Part shown: one piece after another, positions 23,584-34,225 of the stretch
Layout: every line of letters begins with the position of its first letter
Numbering within the stretch: position 1 is the stretch's first letter
DNA from: Posidonia oceanica
Lineage: Eukaryota; Streptophyta; Magnoliopsida; Alismatales; Posidoniaceae
Assembly: GCA_037176725.1 (NCBI GenBank)
Contig: JAZBRS010000039.1
Location: 26,138,001 to 26,202,000 of the forward strand
Length of the DNA: 64,000 nt
Reading direction: 5' to 3'
Notes under the pieces: model-generated
What the model was told of the DNA's origin: nothing
What the model saw: the letters and a program-made list of their open reading frames with translations, nothing else
The model's database searches: none
Made by a program: the position numbers and the translations under genes

Positions 23584-23610
23584 CCCCTGGTATCAGGATG
23601 ATACCAGGGG
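23584..23610. repeat. Conserved hairpin with PPT-like sequence
   Basis: Arms CCCCTGGTAT and ATACCAGGGG pair perfectly around a 7-base loop. The left flank plus arm (GATGCCCCT, 23,580-23,588) repeats nine bases of the PPT/LTR junction. Element D keeps the same structure at 62,022-62,048. Confidence 0.75.
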
Positions 23611-23990
23611 TTGGCCAGCGCGTCCTTGGCATCGAAAGCAGAGGATGAAGACAAAACTGTTGTATTTGTCAGATGAGTAGTTTGGGGTACCAGCCCGACG
23701 GAGACTCAGCTGGGGACGCTGGATGGCTTGACTTGACGGCGTGGGTCTGCAGAGATTCTGGACTCCAGATTGACTGCTGAGGACTTTCCTGCGTTGTGTT
23801 GGCTGCAAGTCTGGCCAGAGGGCTCAAGATGAGGTTGGCAATGATTATGCAATGCATTAAGTAGTCTTGAGGTGCAAGTAGATAGCAGAAAATACTTTTG
23901 CATTGAAGCAACTGTTGATTACATGCCTGTGTCAGGCCAAAAGATATAGCATAACTTGAAAAGAAACTACATAGTAGCTGCATAAGTGCC

Positions 23991-25193
23991 CTAGCCGGTC
24001 CAGGCCTTCTTCGACTGCCTGGAGTCGGGGAACAGGGGGCCGCCTGGCGGGATTTCATTGATGGGCCAGAGCTCTTGGACCTCGGTCAGGTACTCAGGGG
24101 TACATCCTACACCTCTCGCAGCTGCGATGTCGGTTGATCGCACTCCATGCTGCATCAGATTGGTCAGCTTCTTTGTTGGGGCAGTCGTGCTAAGAGGGTA
24201 TGTCTGCAGAAGCTTGGGTGCTGTGCTGTCAACAAAGGCACCCTGCCGGAAGCCAAACTAGCGCATAACCCTGATAGGATGGTATTCCACACCCGCAATG
24301 AATCCTGGTAGTATAATCAGCTGCGTGTCGCGTGCGCTGAAGAAGACAGTGAATGGCTCGGCCACAGAGGGAATGATACGCCAGGTTACTACGTCGTCGG
24401 TCAGCACTGATAGCCTTTCATATTCTTCCTTGACGCTTTTGACTGTCTTGGCACGGCTGCTGCTGCAGTAGGCTTCAAAAGCATGCACCTGGGGGCATAG
24501 AAGGTCCATCTCTAAGTGGGCGGCTAGCTAGACTTGTATAAGTGCCCCGCAGCCATGGAAGTGGTGGCAGCGATGTGAGATGCGGTCCAGCCCGCGGTAT
24601 GTTTCTGCCAGAACAACCGGTGCCAGGTCTATCTGCCGGGTCACCACAGCAAGTGCTATTTCCGCAACCTCGATGGCCACTGTTAGTCGGCCATGAGTAA
24701 AGATCAGCTCGCCCAGGAAACGGATGACAAACCCTCGGAGCCACAGCTCGTCACCAAGTTTGATGCGCTTTTTCATGACGTCATCAAAGTGTGCTAGGCG
24801 AAGCAGGGGTTCGGGCCCACTGGTGCAGATTAGTCTTTGCTGGCAGCTTCGAGTGGGGAGCCCAGTCAGTTGGCTCAGGACCTCAAGGTATCCGTCACGC
24901 CTCATGAAGATAGGCGGCCCCATGATCTTGGAGAAGCCGCAGATCCGACGCACTTCTTCCAGCGTGGGTGTTAGTTCAGTTCTGCCAAAGGGAAAGACGT
25001 GGTGTGCCGGTTTCCAGAACCTTGCGGCGGCACACAAAAGATGGCGACTCACTTCTACATCAGCGGCCTTCAGTAGCTTGGTTGGAATGCCTCATAGGCG
25101 CAGCTTTTCGCAGTCTCCTTGGGTGAGCTTACCAATCCATTCTTGCAAGGTCTCCGAGCAGTGTGCTGGGGTCACCAGAGTAGGGAAATCCAT
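23991..25193 (-). pseudogene. DUF7745-like ORF of element A (three nonsense codons)
   Basis: Same length (401 codons including stop) as the intact copy in element D and alignable throughout without indels. Start ATG is at 25,193. Disabling codons are TGA at codon 34 (25,092-25,094; Trp in D), TAG at codon 222 (24,528-24,530; Trp in D) and TAG at codon 312 (24,258-24,260; Gln in D). The core FWKPAHHVFPFGRTELTPTL and the following EEVRRICGF segment resemble the plant DUF7745 domain, found in retroelement-associated plant proteins. The function is unknown. It lies in sense orientation downstream of integrase, so it would need its own transcript, splicing or re-initiation. All three changes are G:C to A:T. 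Confidence 0.75.
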
Positions 25194-26561
25194 TGCGCAG
25201 ATCGCAGAATGTAGGCAGATAGCTGTTGCAGGATCTTCAAGTACCTGTTACCAAGACTGTAGATCATCAGACTTCCTACTAGTACATAATCATTGACTGT
25301 AAGCAGATTCTAAGACTGGTAAAGCAGTTCAGCATATTTAGCAGTAAACATTCAGAGCATGGCAATTAAGTACATATAAGTAGGGGATTCTGTTGGCATG
25401 GGGGCGGGGACTGGCAGGAGTCCTGGACCAGTGCAGCTCGATGATGCCAACGCGTGCTGAGTAGGGATACTGTCTCAGTACCAAAGCAGATCTTGCAAGG
25501 CAGAATGATTGAAAGGGGGGATGAGATGATCGAAAATGCAGATGTATGCATGATCAATGATTGGAGCGGTTTGCCCTCAGCATACGGGATGCTTTAGTGC
25601 CTGCTGTCTTAGGAATGGAGCGGTCCCTGATTCACTGGACTCTACTCAGACTCCTAACTTGTTGGTGGCACTCCAGGAAAGGGTGCTGGTGATGTTTGGT
25701 GGTGGTGTAGAGAGGCCGGGCTACATACCAAACTCTTAAGGACTTACACTTACTCTTTTCCTCTTTCTTGTCTTTCTTGCTTCTATGTAGGTGTGCAGGG
25801 CTCCTCCCATTCCTATCTTGGAGACAAGGGGGACCTGGCTTGAATTTTGAGTCTTCTCTGGGGTAGGTGAAAGGTGCGAGATTACTCTGCTCGCCTTCAT
25901 TTTTGGAGTTGATTTTTGCTTTTTCCTTTTTTTTCTTTTCTATCATTCTCTTCTTCTTCTTTTTTGTTGTTTGTTTTGTTGTTTTTTTTTGTTTTTCTTC
26001 TTTTCTTTTTTTTTCTTCTTCTTTTTCGACTTGCAGGTCTCCGCTATCCCTACCTTAGAGGAAGTGGGTGCCTGGCTTCTGAGACATGGGGGCTACGACT
26101 TTCTGGTGTGAATTCTGGCTCTCTCTTTCTTTCTTTTCTTGTGCATCCAGGCATGGGCATGTGTTCCTTCCTGGCTAACGCCTAGCGTTCTTTTAGAAGT
26201 GTAAGTCCTTAGGTGTTTGGGCATTTCGCCCGCTCTCCCTGAGTGGTGGCTCCCTCACTAGCTAGGGCATCTAAGTAGTGTCAGGTGAGGTCAGGAGGCT
26301 CCTTCCACAGCAGGCAAGCATTTCCGGTTCTCATCACCAGGCAATATGCAATGCATGATTTGAGAGAATGACGATGACGATGATAAAGGGGATAAGGGAC
26401 GGAACGTACGGGAATGCAGGAGAAGATAGAGCAAAGCGATGTATGAAGATGTACAGAGGCAAAGGCAGGGGAAATAGGACGAGAAGAGGGGCGAAAGCGT
26501 GCAAAGGGTGGGAATATAAGAGGTGGGATGAAGGAGAATGATCTGCGATGGTTGCTCCAAG
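25194..26561 (-). other. Spacer between integrase and DUF7745-like ORF
   Basis: Non-coding. On the minus strand there is a long A-rich/purine tract (complement of about 25,910-26,035). Two diverged copies of a segment with TGCAGG...CTCC...CTTGGAGA-like phrases lie about 250 bases apart (25,790-25,840 and 26,034-26,085). The part 25,200-25,560 is homologous to 63,640-64,000 of element D. It could hold an intron or a second promoter, but no signal is decisive. Confidence 0.5.
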
Positions 26562-27506
26562 CTACTGATAGTATTTCTTGAGGTAGCACAAGTTGACCGG
26601 CTCGGACTGCTCGACCTGGTCCATGTCATCAAGAGTTACAGCGCCACTCGAGAAGATCTGCTTGACCACAAAGGGGCCACGCCAGTTAGGTCGGAATTTG
26701 CCTCGACCGTTAGGTAAATGAATGGCGCGCAGAACGAGATCTCCTGGCCAAAAGTTTCTAGGCTGGACCTTCTTCAAGAATGCTCTAGCCATCCGCTTCT
26801 GGTAACAGTGAGCATTGTGCATAGCTTGTAGTCTGTGCTCATCAATCAGATTCAGTTGGACGCAGCGGTCTTCGACCCATTCTGCCTCTTCCAACTTAGC
26901 TTCTCGTAGGATCTGCAGTGAGGGGATCTCTACTTCGACAGGTAACACCGCTTCCATGCCGTACACCAGAGAGTACGGGGTGGCTCCTGTCGAGGTCCGG
27001 ATTGATGTCCTATACGCCCAGAGCGCGTACGGGAGCTTGTCATGCCAATCCTTGTGGGTTTCTGCCATCTTCTTCAGGATTTTAACAATGTTCTTGTTTG
27101 CAGACTCCACTGCTCCGTTCATCTGTGGCCGATAGGGTGAGGATCTATGATGCTTGATCTTGAGACTCTGCAGGTATTCCTCGATCCTCTTGGCAATGAA
27201 GTTTGTGCCGTTATCAGAGATGACAGAGTGCGGGACCCCATATCAGGCAATGATATTGTTCCTGATAAATTTTTCTGTTGCCACAGCGGTGACTATCTTA
27301 TAAGAGGCCGCTTCCACCCACTTGGTAAAGTAATCGATCGCTACCAGAATGTGGTGATGACCATTTGAAGCAGCAGGGTGAATGGCGCCAATGACATCGA
27401 TCCCCCAGGTGGAGAAAGGCCATGGCGAAGACATGTTATGCAGCTGTTGTGGGGGGGGCCCTGATGAAGTTACCATGGATCTGGCAGTTGTGGCATTTAC
27501 GCACAA
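26562..27506 (-). pseudogene. Integrase catalytic core and C-terminus of A
   Basis: Inserts the cDNA into host DNA. The Ty3 integrase core is readable: first Asp in GIDVIGA (about 27,398), second Asp in ISDNGT (about 27,205), Glu in NGAVESANKN (about 27,107). It ends with the GPF-type region (NWRGPFVV) and a tail DDMDQVEQSEPVNLCYLKKY; no chromodomain follows, as expected for Tat rather than chromoviruses. A TGA at 27,243-27,245 interrupts it (a CGA Arg codon by analogy). Its frame is joined to the upstream zinc-binding part only after a one-base shift in a run of eight G (27,451-27,458). Confidence 0.88.
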
Positions 27507-28329
27507 ACCAGCAGCAGTCTGCTTCCATGGTCTGCCAGAAATATCCTTGGAGCATGATCTTTTTGGCTAGGAGGACGCCGTTCATGTGCGGGCCACAGGT
27601 CCCTGCATGCACTTGAAGCATCAGCGTGTCCGCCTCTGATTTGTCCAGGCAGCGCAGTAGCATCTGGTTATATGATCTTCTGTATAGCCGCCCAGCCCCC
27701 AACACATACTTTGATGCTAGACGCGTCAGAGTTCTCCTGTCTGCTGCCGCGGTATCAGGAGGAAAGCTGCCAGACTCCAGGAAAGGTTTTATGTCTTGAT
27801 ACCAGGGCTGCTCCTCTGCTGGATCTGCCTCTTCTATGTTCATGCAATGTGCAGGCTGCTCTATGCAGGTAACTGATACATCTACTGTACTGTCTTCAGG
27901 TATACTGAGCCAGGATGCCAAAGTTGCTAGCGCGTCTGTATACGCGTTTTTGGCTTTGTTCATATATGTGAAGTAGATGCTCTCAAATTCTTCTATCAGC
28001 CTCAGCAGGTGTTCGTGATATGGCACAAGTTTGGGATCTTTTGTCCTCCAGTCGCCATTCACTTGAGAAATCACCAGCATGGCATCGCCGTGCACATGCA
28101 GCTTTTGCACCTCATGCTCGAGGGCGACTTTCAATCCCAGGATGCATGCTTCATATTCTGCTTCATTGTTTGTGCAGGTGAAAGTCAGCTTCCTCGCGAA
28201 GGGAATCATCTGTCCTTGGGGCGTGGTCAGCACTGCACCTATGCCTCGATCCTTTTTGTTGACAGCGCCATCAAAGTAGAGCAGCCATTCCTCTTGTTCT
28301 TCAGGATCTTTCTCCTCAGAGCCCTCCAT
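27436..28329 (-). CDS. Archaeal-type RNase H plus integrase zinc domain of A
   Basis: Polyprotein segment of 297 residues. Residues 15-140 form a second, archaeal-type RNase H: Asp20 in YFDGAVN, Glu58 in NNEAEYEA, Asp82 in HVHGDAM and Asp132 in AYTDALA keep the four acidic catalytic positions. Residues 235-285 form the integrase HHCC zinc finger (His241, His248, Cys279, Cys282). This extra RNase H marks the Tat lineage and probably does the work the degenerate first RNase H no longer can. It continues from the RT-RNase H segment in the same frame after a TAG (28,357-28,359). The end at 27,436 is a frameshift artefact, not a natural C-terminus. Confidence 0.88.
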   Translation of the reverse strand: MEGSEEKDPEEQEEWLLYFDGAVNKKDRGIGAVLTTPQGQMIPFARKLTFTCTNNEAEYEACILGLKVALEHEVQKLHVHGDAMLVISQVNGDWRTKDPKLVPYHEHLLRLIEEFESIYFTYMNKAKNAYTDALATLASWLSIPEDSTVDVSVTCIEQPAHCMNIEEADPAEEQPWYQDIKPFLESGSFPPDTAAADRRTLTRLASKYVLGAGRLYRRSYNQMLLRCLDKSEADTLMLQVHAGTCGPHMNGVLLAKKIMLQGYFWQTMEADCCWFVRKCHNCQIHGNFIRAPPTTAA

Positions 28330-28356
28330 CGCAAAGAGGATGTCCTCGTCAGGGAA

Positions 28357-30597
28357 CTACGTCTGGAGGGGTTGGTATTCGGGTAGAGGGAGATCAGCAA
28401 GATAGTCTGCCATGGCCTGGCCCTTTATGGATTTCTGTGTGACAAAGGTGATGTCGTACTGAGACAATAACACCTGCCACTTAGCACATCTGCCTACCAT
28501 GGCCGGCTTTTGAAAGAGAAACTTGATGGGGTCATGCCGGCACAAGAGCTGAACTGGGTATGCCATCATATAGTGCCTTAGTTTCTGTGCAGCCCAGACA
28601 AGGGATAAGCAGGTCTTCTCTATTGTGCTGTACCTGGCCTCACATTCATTAAATTTCTTGCTCAGGTAATAGATGGCGCGCTCCTTTCTACCAGATTCGT
28701 CATGTTGGCCCAAGACGGCGCCCATGGAATGCTGCGTAGTAGAAAGGTAGAGAAGCAAAGGTCTCCTTGGTGTGGGAGGAACTAGGACAGGAGGCTTGAC
28801 CAACAGCTGCTTGATCTTGGCAAATGCAGTCTGGCACTCCTTGCTCCAGTCGATTTGTGCGTTCTTCTTCAGGAGCTTGAATATGGGTTCACAGATGGGC
28901 GTAAGCTGTGCAATGAAGCGACTAATATACTGTAAACGGCTGAGCAGACCTCGAACCTCCTTTTCAGTTCTGGGGGGTGGCATGTCCACGATGGCTTTTG
29001 CCTTCATCGGGTCCACCTCAATCCCCCTTTGGCTAATGATGTAGCCGAGTAGTTTGCCAGAAGACACCCTGAATACGCACTTGTTGGGGTTCAGGCGCAA
29101 CTTGTACTTCCGTAGACGGTCAAAGAGCTTTTTTAGACAAGCAAGATGATCTTCAGGCTCTCTGGTTTTAGCAATCATGTCGTCTACATAGACCTCCACT
29201 TCTTGGTGCATGAGGTCGTGGAACAGGGCAGTCATGGCCCTCTGATAAGTTGCGCCATCATTCTTCAGACCGAATGGCATGACTTGGTAGCAGAAGACTC
29301 CCCAAGGGGTGATGAACGAAGTCTTTTCCATGTCTTCTTCTAACACTTTAATCTGATTATATCGGGAAAAGCCGTCCATGAAGGAAAGCATTTTGTGGCC
29401 TGCTGTATTGTCGACTAGGACGTCAATGTGAGGCAATGGGAAGTCGTCCTTGGGACTCGCCTTATTTAGGTCCCTATAGTCGATACAGATCCGGACTCGG
29501 CCATCTTTCTTGGGCACAGGTACAATGTTTGCTAGCCACTCAGGATAAAGGACGATCTTGAGGAAATTGACTTTGAGCTGCTTCATTATCTCTTCTTTGA
29601 TCATGAGCAGCCACTGTGGTCGCCATCTTCTTAGCTTCTGCTTCACTGGCTTGGCGTCCAGGTTCAAGGGCAGATTGTGCACCACTATCTCTATGTCAAG
29701 GCCAACCATATCTTTGTAACTCCAGGCGAAGACATCCGCATACTCTTTCAAGAATGCAATGAACTCTGCTCGAGCCTGGGAGGACAGCTGGGCACTGATG
29801 CGAACTTCTCTGACTTCCTCAGCTGTGTCGATGTTGACAACCTCTGTTTCTTCTTCAACATGGAGGTTGGGGCCTTCTGGGTCGTCGTCATAGGGCTGGA
29901 ACTCGGGCAATGGTTCGTCAGTCTCATCCATGCCCGTATCGTGCTCCTCTCCATAAGCAATAAGTTCCGAGAGGATCTCTTTCTCAAAAGAAGGATTTGT
30001 TATGTCGAAAGAGTGTACATGTTTTGCTGCTTGGCCTTGGTGACGCTTCAGGATGGTCACGCTCACTCGAGTATTCTTGTAGCCTCGATGCGTGACCTTT
30101 GTCCTGGCAACTTCTTCTGTCTGCTTTGGCATGACCGATTCTGTTGAGTGCTCTGCTGATGCTGTTGCTGACACTGCTGATGGTCCTGCTACTGAGGCTG
30201 CTGATGATTCTGCTGCTGATTCTGTTTTTTGCTCTGTTGCTACTGCTGTTTGTACTGTTAGTGCCTCCTCCTCTGAGTCTTCCAGTGTGCTTGTGGAGGG
30301 TATGCCGGACCGGCGGCTGATCTGGGCATTGCCGCTCGCTATGCTCCCCCAGTGAGGCATGTGTTGCACAAACCACCTAGACTCGCCTTCTGGTTGCTGA
30401 GTGATGAGCTCATCTGGTCTAGGGGGTCCGGTACTGCCGAGTCTTCTTCCAGGACCATGATAGAGGCATGGTCTTCTTGCAGAGGAGGGTCTGTAACTAC
30501 GGCTTTCCCTTTCCTTTCTGCGGCTCGATGCTCTGCCAGGTCTTGAGTTATCGACTTGAGTTGTTCTTGATAAAGCAGCTCTAAGTCGGACATCCAT
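28357..30597 (-). CDS. Reverse transcriptase and gypsy RNase H of A
   Basis: Open segment of 746 codons in the pol frame. Residues 1 to about 80 are out-of-frame peptide before a frameshift near 30,405-30,425; the true product starts upstream in the protease frame. RT spans about 290-520: IDYRDLNKA, FMDGFSRYNQI (Asp408) and the catalytic YVDD at 470-473. Gypsy RNase H spans about 600-735, but the usual first catalytic Asp motif is replaced by LYLSTTQHSMGAVLG (616-630), so this domain is probably inactive, as in other Tat elements. A Ser/Ala-rich linker (about 125-155) precedes RT. It is terminated by TAG, with homologous coding continuing in frame. Confidence 0.92.
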   Translation of the reverse strand: MDVRLRAALSRTTQVDNSRPGRASSRRKERESRSYRPSSARRPCLYHGPGRRLGSTGPPRPDELITQQPEGESRWFVQHMPHWGSIASGNAQISRRSGIPSTSTLEDSEEEALTVQTAVATEQKTESAAESSAASVAGPSAVSATASAEHSTESVMPKQTEEVARTKVTHRGYKNTRVSVTILKRHQGQAAKHVHSFDITNPSFEKEILSELIAYGEEHDTGMDETDEPLPEFQPYDDDPEGPNLHVEEETEVVNIDTAEEVREVRISAQLSSQARAEFIAFLKEYADVFAWSYKDMVGLDIEIVVHNLPLNLDAKPVKQKLRRWRPQWLLMIKEEIMKQLKVNFLKIVLYPEWLANIVPVPKKDGRVRICIDYRDLNKASPKDDFPLPHIDVLVDNTAGHKMLSFMDGFSRYNQIKVLEEDMEKTSFITPWGVFCYQVMPFGLKNDGATYQRAMTALFHDLMHQEVEVYVDDMIAKTREPEDHLACLKKLFDRLRKYKLRLNPNKCVFRVSSGKLLGYIISQRGIEVDPMKAKAIVDMPPPRTEKEVRGLLSRLQYISRFIAQLTPICEPIFKLLKKNAQIDWSKECQTAFAKIKQLLVKPPVLVPPTPRRPLLLYLSTTQHSMGAVLGQHDESGRKERAIYYLSKKFNECEARYSTIEKTCLSLVWAAQKLRHYMMAYPVQLLCRHDPIKFLFQKPAMVGRCAKWQVLLSQYDITFVTQKSIKGQAMADYLADLPLPEYQPLQT

Positions 30598-32477
30598 GAA
30601 TCGACCTGGGCTTCTATCGCCACTCCTTCCTCCTCGTCTGAGGGTGAGTCGACGTAGTAGGCGTTGGGGGCCTACGGCACTGGCCCGACTGCAAGACGGA
30701 TCGCTGCCCTTGGAATTTGCATGGTCTGGCTCACGGGCGCGCCTGATAGTGGCAACTTTGGCGTGGGGGATCCAGACAGACTGATCAGTGGGGCCACAGA
30801 TGGGTATGCTGCCAGGGTCACTGTTGCAGGTGGAAGGCAGGCAGAGGTGCTCTTTTGAGGGCTCAAGGGCCGGGAGACTGTGGTGCTCAGTTGGTCCTCT
30901 GCATCCGGTGATGACTATGAGAGTGCAGCTTCTGACACCATGGGGGCCTGCCGTGAGAGTTGCTGCTTTGCGGCAGAAAGATACGAGGTGGACTGCGCCG
31001 GCTGCATTCTCAGTGATGTGGCTGCTGAAGTAGGCCGAGTCACGCTGCTGACTGAATTGACTGACTGTCCTTCCAGAGAGAGGGACAGCGGTACTGATGC
31101 GACTGCGACCACAGATAGCCTGCCTGATTCTGCCAGAAGGAGTGTCTCTGACTTTTGAGCTGCTGCCTGTGCTTGTAATGCAGATGTGGCTGCAAAAGTG
31201 TGAGAGCTTGCCAGTTCTGCCACAGAGCCTGCTGAGTTGTCTGCTATATCTGCTGGAGGGAGAGCTGGACAGACTGACCGTGGTGCCTCTGTGCTGATCA
31301 GAGCCTTGCTGCCAGTTGGGACTGCCTCTACTGCGCCAGACTGCTCCTCATCCGAGTAATAGTCCTCAATGCAGACCCAGTCTTCTGCCGGCACCGCGGC
31401 TTGATCATTAGTTGATCCCAGAACCCCTGCACTGGTGAAGTTAGTGAGGTCTCTGGGGATGGCTGGTTCTTGATCCTTGGGTTGAAGGCAGTGATCTTCG
31501 TTGGGCTTGGGTTCGTAACCGAGGCCTTCAGATTTCCTCCGCTCCACCGCTACGATCGGCTCTACGATCCCCTGGCCGTGACGCCCGAGCGGTGTACCCT
31601 TCACGTAACCCCACCTGTGACATACATTCTCGACCATTCGGAAGGGGTTGTTGTGAACGGCCAAGGAGTTGACACGTTCAAGATCAGGAATGAAGTTAAC
31701 CGGCTCGCACCGATTAACGCGATATAGAGCTTCAGAGGTCTCGGGGTCAAACGGGATAGCTTGTGAAGACACGGGGGAGACTGCCTCGATCCGCTCCTTC
31801 TCAAAGTTCTCCGCCATGACGACAATGACATCATCGCCACGACGGTACTTTATCATCCGATGGAGGGTCGAGGGAAGGACCTGATGCTTGTGGAGCCAAG
31901 GGCGCCCAAGCAGAAGATTGAAATTCGGCTTCAAGTCGACGACATAGAATTCTACATCGAAGACGACCGGGCCGATGGCGAGAGGAATAATCAAGATCCC
32001 CAGAGCGTCATGGTGTGTGTTGTCAAAAGCTGTCATTCCCTTCACGGTTGGCGTGATGTCCTCGGCTTTGAATCCGAGCTTGGTTGCAGTACGCAAGGGG
32101 CAGACGTTAAGGCCTGACCCATTATCAACCAGTGTTAGGGGAATGCGAAAGTTTTTGAACTGAACCGTGACGAACAGGGGTTGATTGCGATTAATCCCCG
32201 CCGGAGGTAGTTCATCACTTGTAAAAGAGATGACCTGGGGTTCCGCAATCATCCCTACCATGCTCTCCAAGGCTGAAGGCTCAGTAGACTGGGACACACG
32301 GGCAGCCTGGAACACGCGAAGAAAAGCCTCGCGGTGTTCGGCAGAGGTGTGGATTAGGTCCCAAATGGATATGTCGGCTTTGACCTTCTTAAGTTGGGAG
32401 GTTATGTCTGCCTTGGGTTGGTTCTTTTTGGCAACAGGAGGGGTTGTTTTGGTAGGCTCTAAAGGGGTAGTGGCAGG
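30598..32477 (-). pseudogene. Aspartic protease and linker of A
   Basis: Would cut the Gag-Pol polyprotein. The active-site region reads TLVDNGSGLNVCPL, with Asp at about 32,124-32,126; Asn replaces the Thr/Ser of the usual D-T/S-G, and C1 keeps the same DNG. Downstream are the flap-side segment FNLLLGRPWLHKHQ and an acidic Ser/Ala/Val-rich linker of about 250 residues. A TAA (32,478-32,480) separates it from gag in the same frame, a TAG lies at 30,915-30,917, and the frame continues to about 30,410 where it shifts into the RT frame. Confidence 0.85.
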
Positions 32478-32480
32478 AAG

Positions 32481-33590
32481 TTAGGCCGCTACTGGCTGGG
32501 CAGGGATTTGGCTTGCTACGGGTTGCCTTGAGGTTGGGTCCGCTACGGGTTGGTTAGAGGGTGTGGGCATAGCAGGTTCAGGGTGATTTGGCCTAATTGC
32601 CGGTGCTGGGGGCCTGTAGACCCTCCCCGATCGCGTTACTTCCGCACACATTTCTGTGGCGTAGCTGTAAGGGACGCGATGGGTGTCCATGGTTAAGTCA
32701 ATAACCACCGGAGCACGTGCTGCGAGCACAAGAGGGGTTACAGGGGGACCTATTGGGTATTGAAGTCTACCTAGAGGGCACGGTTGTTGGGGTGGGAAGG
32801 CTGGGGCAGGTTGAGGTCTGCCTAGAAGGTGTACAGGGGATCCTAGCTGAGGTCGCCCTAAGAGGTGGACAAGGGATCTAGGCTGGGCCCTAGCTAGGAG
32901 GTGTACAGGGGATTGAGCCTGAGGGAGCACAGCGAGGGGCGCGAAGGGGCGCTCCGGCCTGGCACGCGGTCGGATCATGTGAACTCTCGACTCGGAGCCG
33001 ACAACTGCCGCAAGATAGAGATTAACAGGGAAAGGCTCAGAAATATCAGCAATAAGATCAGAAGGGTCTACCACAGAGGTAGTAGGCCCAGAAGGGAAGA
33101 CAGAGTGAATGCCTGAGGTTCCAGCCCCTGCCGAATAAGTGTGCTCCGGTAGGGGTTGGTGGATGATGCCAGAATGAGGAGGAACAGCTGAATGTGCAGA
33201 TGCATGTGTGTGTGCTTGAGTGGATGCCTCGTGCGTGTCAATCACAATCGTTCCCGATTTGATCAGGTCCTGAATTGCGTTCCGCAGGGAGTAGCAATTG
33301 TCCGTCGAATGCCCGACGCTTCGATGGAAATTGCAGAAGAGGTTCGCCTTAAACCAATGCGGCAAAGGATTTGGGGGCGGACGAACCTCCGGGAACTTCA
33401 GGAGTGATGCAACCTTTGGCAAGATGACCGTGAGTGGTTCCACCAGTGGGGCGAATTTCTGCTTCTCAATGGGTGGCCTTCTTTGCCTCTGGTATGAGCC
33501 TTGCTGAATCGGTGTGGCAGGGTAGACCGGTCTAGTGGTGGTTGTGATTTGTGGTGTGGGTGGATTCCTAGGTGCAGGAGCATACACCAT
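32481..33590 (-). pseudogene. Gag C-terminal part with zinc knuckle, element A
   Basis: Nucleocapsid part of Gag. Residues 86-99 give Cys86-X2-His89-X4-His94-X4-Cys99, the CX2HX4HX4C knuckle common in Tat Gags. It is followed by a Pro-rich region with several copies of an RPQLGSPVHLLG-like unit, then the segment conserved in C1 (HRVPYSYATEMCAEVTRSGR). It follows the Gag core in the same frame after one TAG (33,591-33,593) and ends at a TAA, with the protease in the same frame beyond it. Confidence 0.85.
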
Positions 33591-34220
33591 CTAAGCTGGG
33601 GCAGGCCGAGACGGCAAGTGAACAGGCACAGCAGGAGAGTCGACGAATGCAACAGCGGTTTTCGGCGAGTCCTTCCTCTTCAGGTGGTTGTTGCTGCTGC
33701 CGCTGTTGTTGTTGTTGGAGGTGCTGCTGTTGGCACTGTTACTGCTGATCGCGGCCTGCTTAGCGAACGCAGAGAGAGCCAGGAAGTTGCCACTCCGTAG
33801 AGAACTCTCCACGCACGCTCCAGCTCTGATGAGTGCTGCAAAAGTAGTGACTGGTTGGATGCTAAGCAGAGCTCCAAGAGATGGCTGCGCCCCTTTGATG
33901 ACGATCTCAATAGACTCCTCATCAGAGGGTCTATCTCGAACCTGAGAGGCAAGGGCGCGCCAGCGGCCGACGTACTCCCCGAACGGCTCGCCGGAATTCT
34001 GCTTGATTGCGATCAAGTCCGCCCACTTTGGGACTAGATCGAGGTTGAAGGAGTACTGTTTCAGGAACGCCTGACTGAGGTCATTCCAAGTCTTGATGGC
34101 TGACATATCAAGCGATGTGAACCACTTGATTGCCGGCCCGGTCAAGCTCTTCTGGAACAGGCGGATCAGCAACCTCTCGTCAGCCTGGAGCTGAGCGAGA
34201 TCACCGCAATACGCCTTCAA
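33591..34220 (-). pseudogene. Gag core (capsid) of element A
   Basis: Capsid-like domain (Retrotrans_gag type). AYCGDLAQLQADERLLIRLF, then FLKQYSFNLD, then a WRALASQVRDRPSDEE segment are the usual landmarks; low-complexity Asn/Ser follows near the end. The core is in a different frame from the N-terminal part: a one-base shift lies at about 34,226-34,240, where the C1 copy reads straight through. Confidence 0.88.
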
Positions 34221-34225
34221 GTGTG

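Noticed and set aside
24058..25296. Plus-strand frames opposite the DUF7745-like sequences (also 63,163-63,746)
   Set aside because: Shadows of the minus-strand ORF; the minus-strand peptide is the one conserved between A and D.
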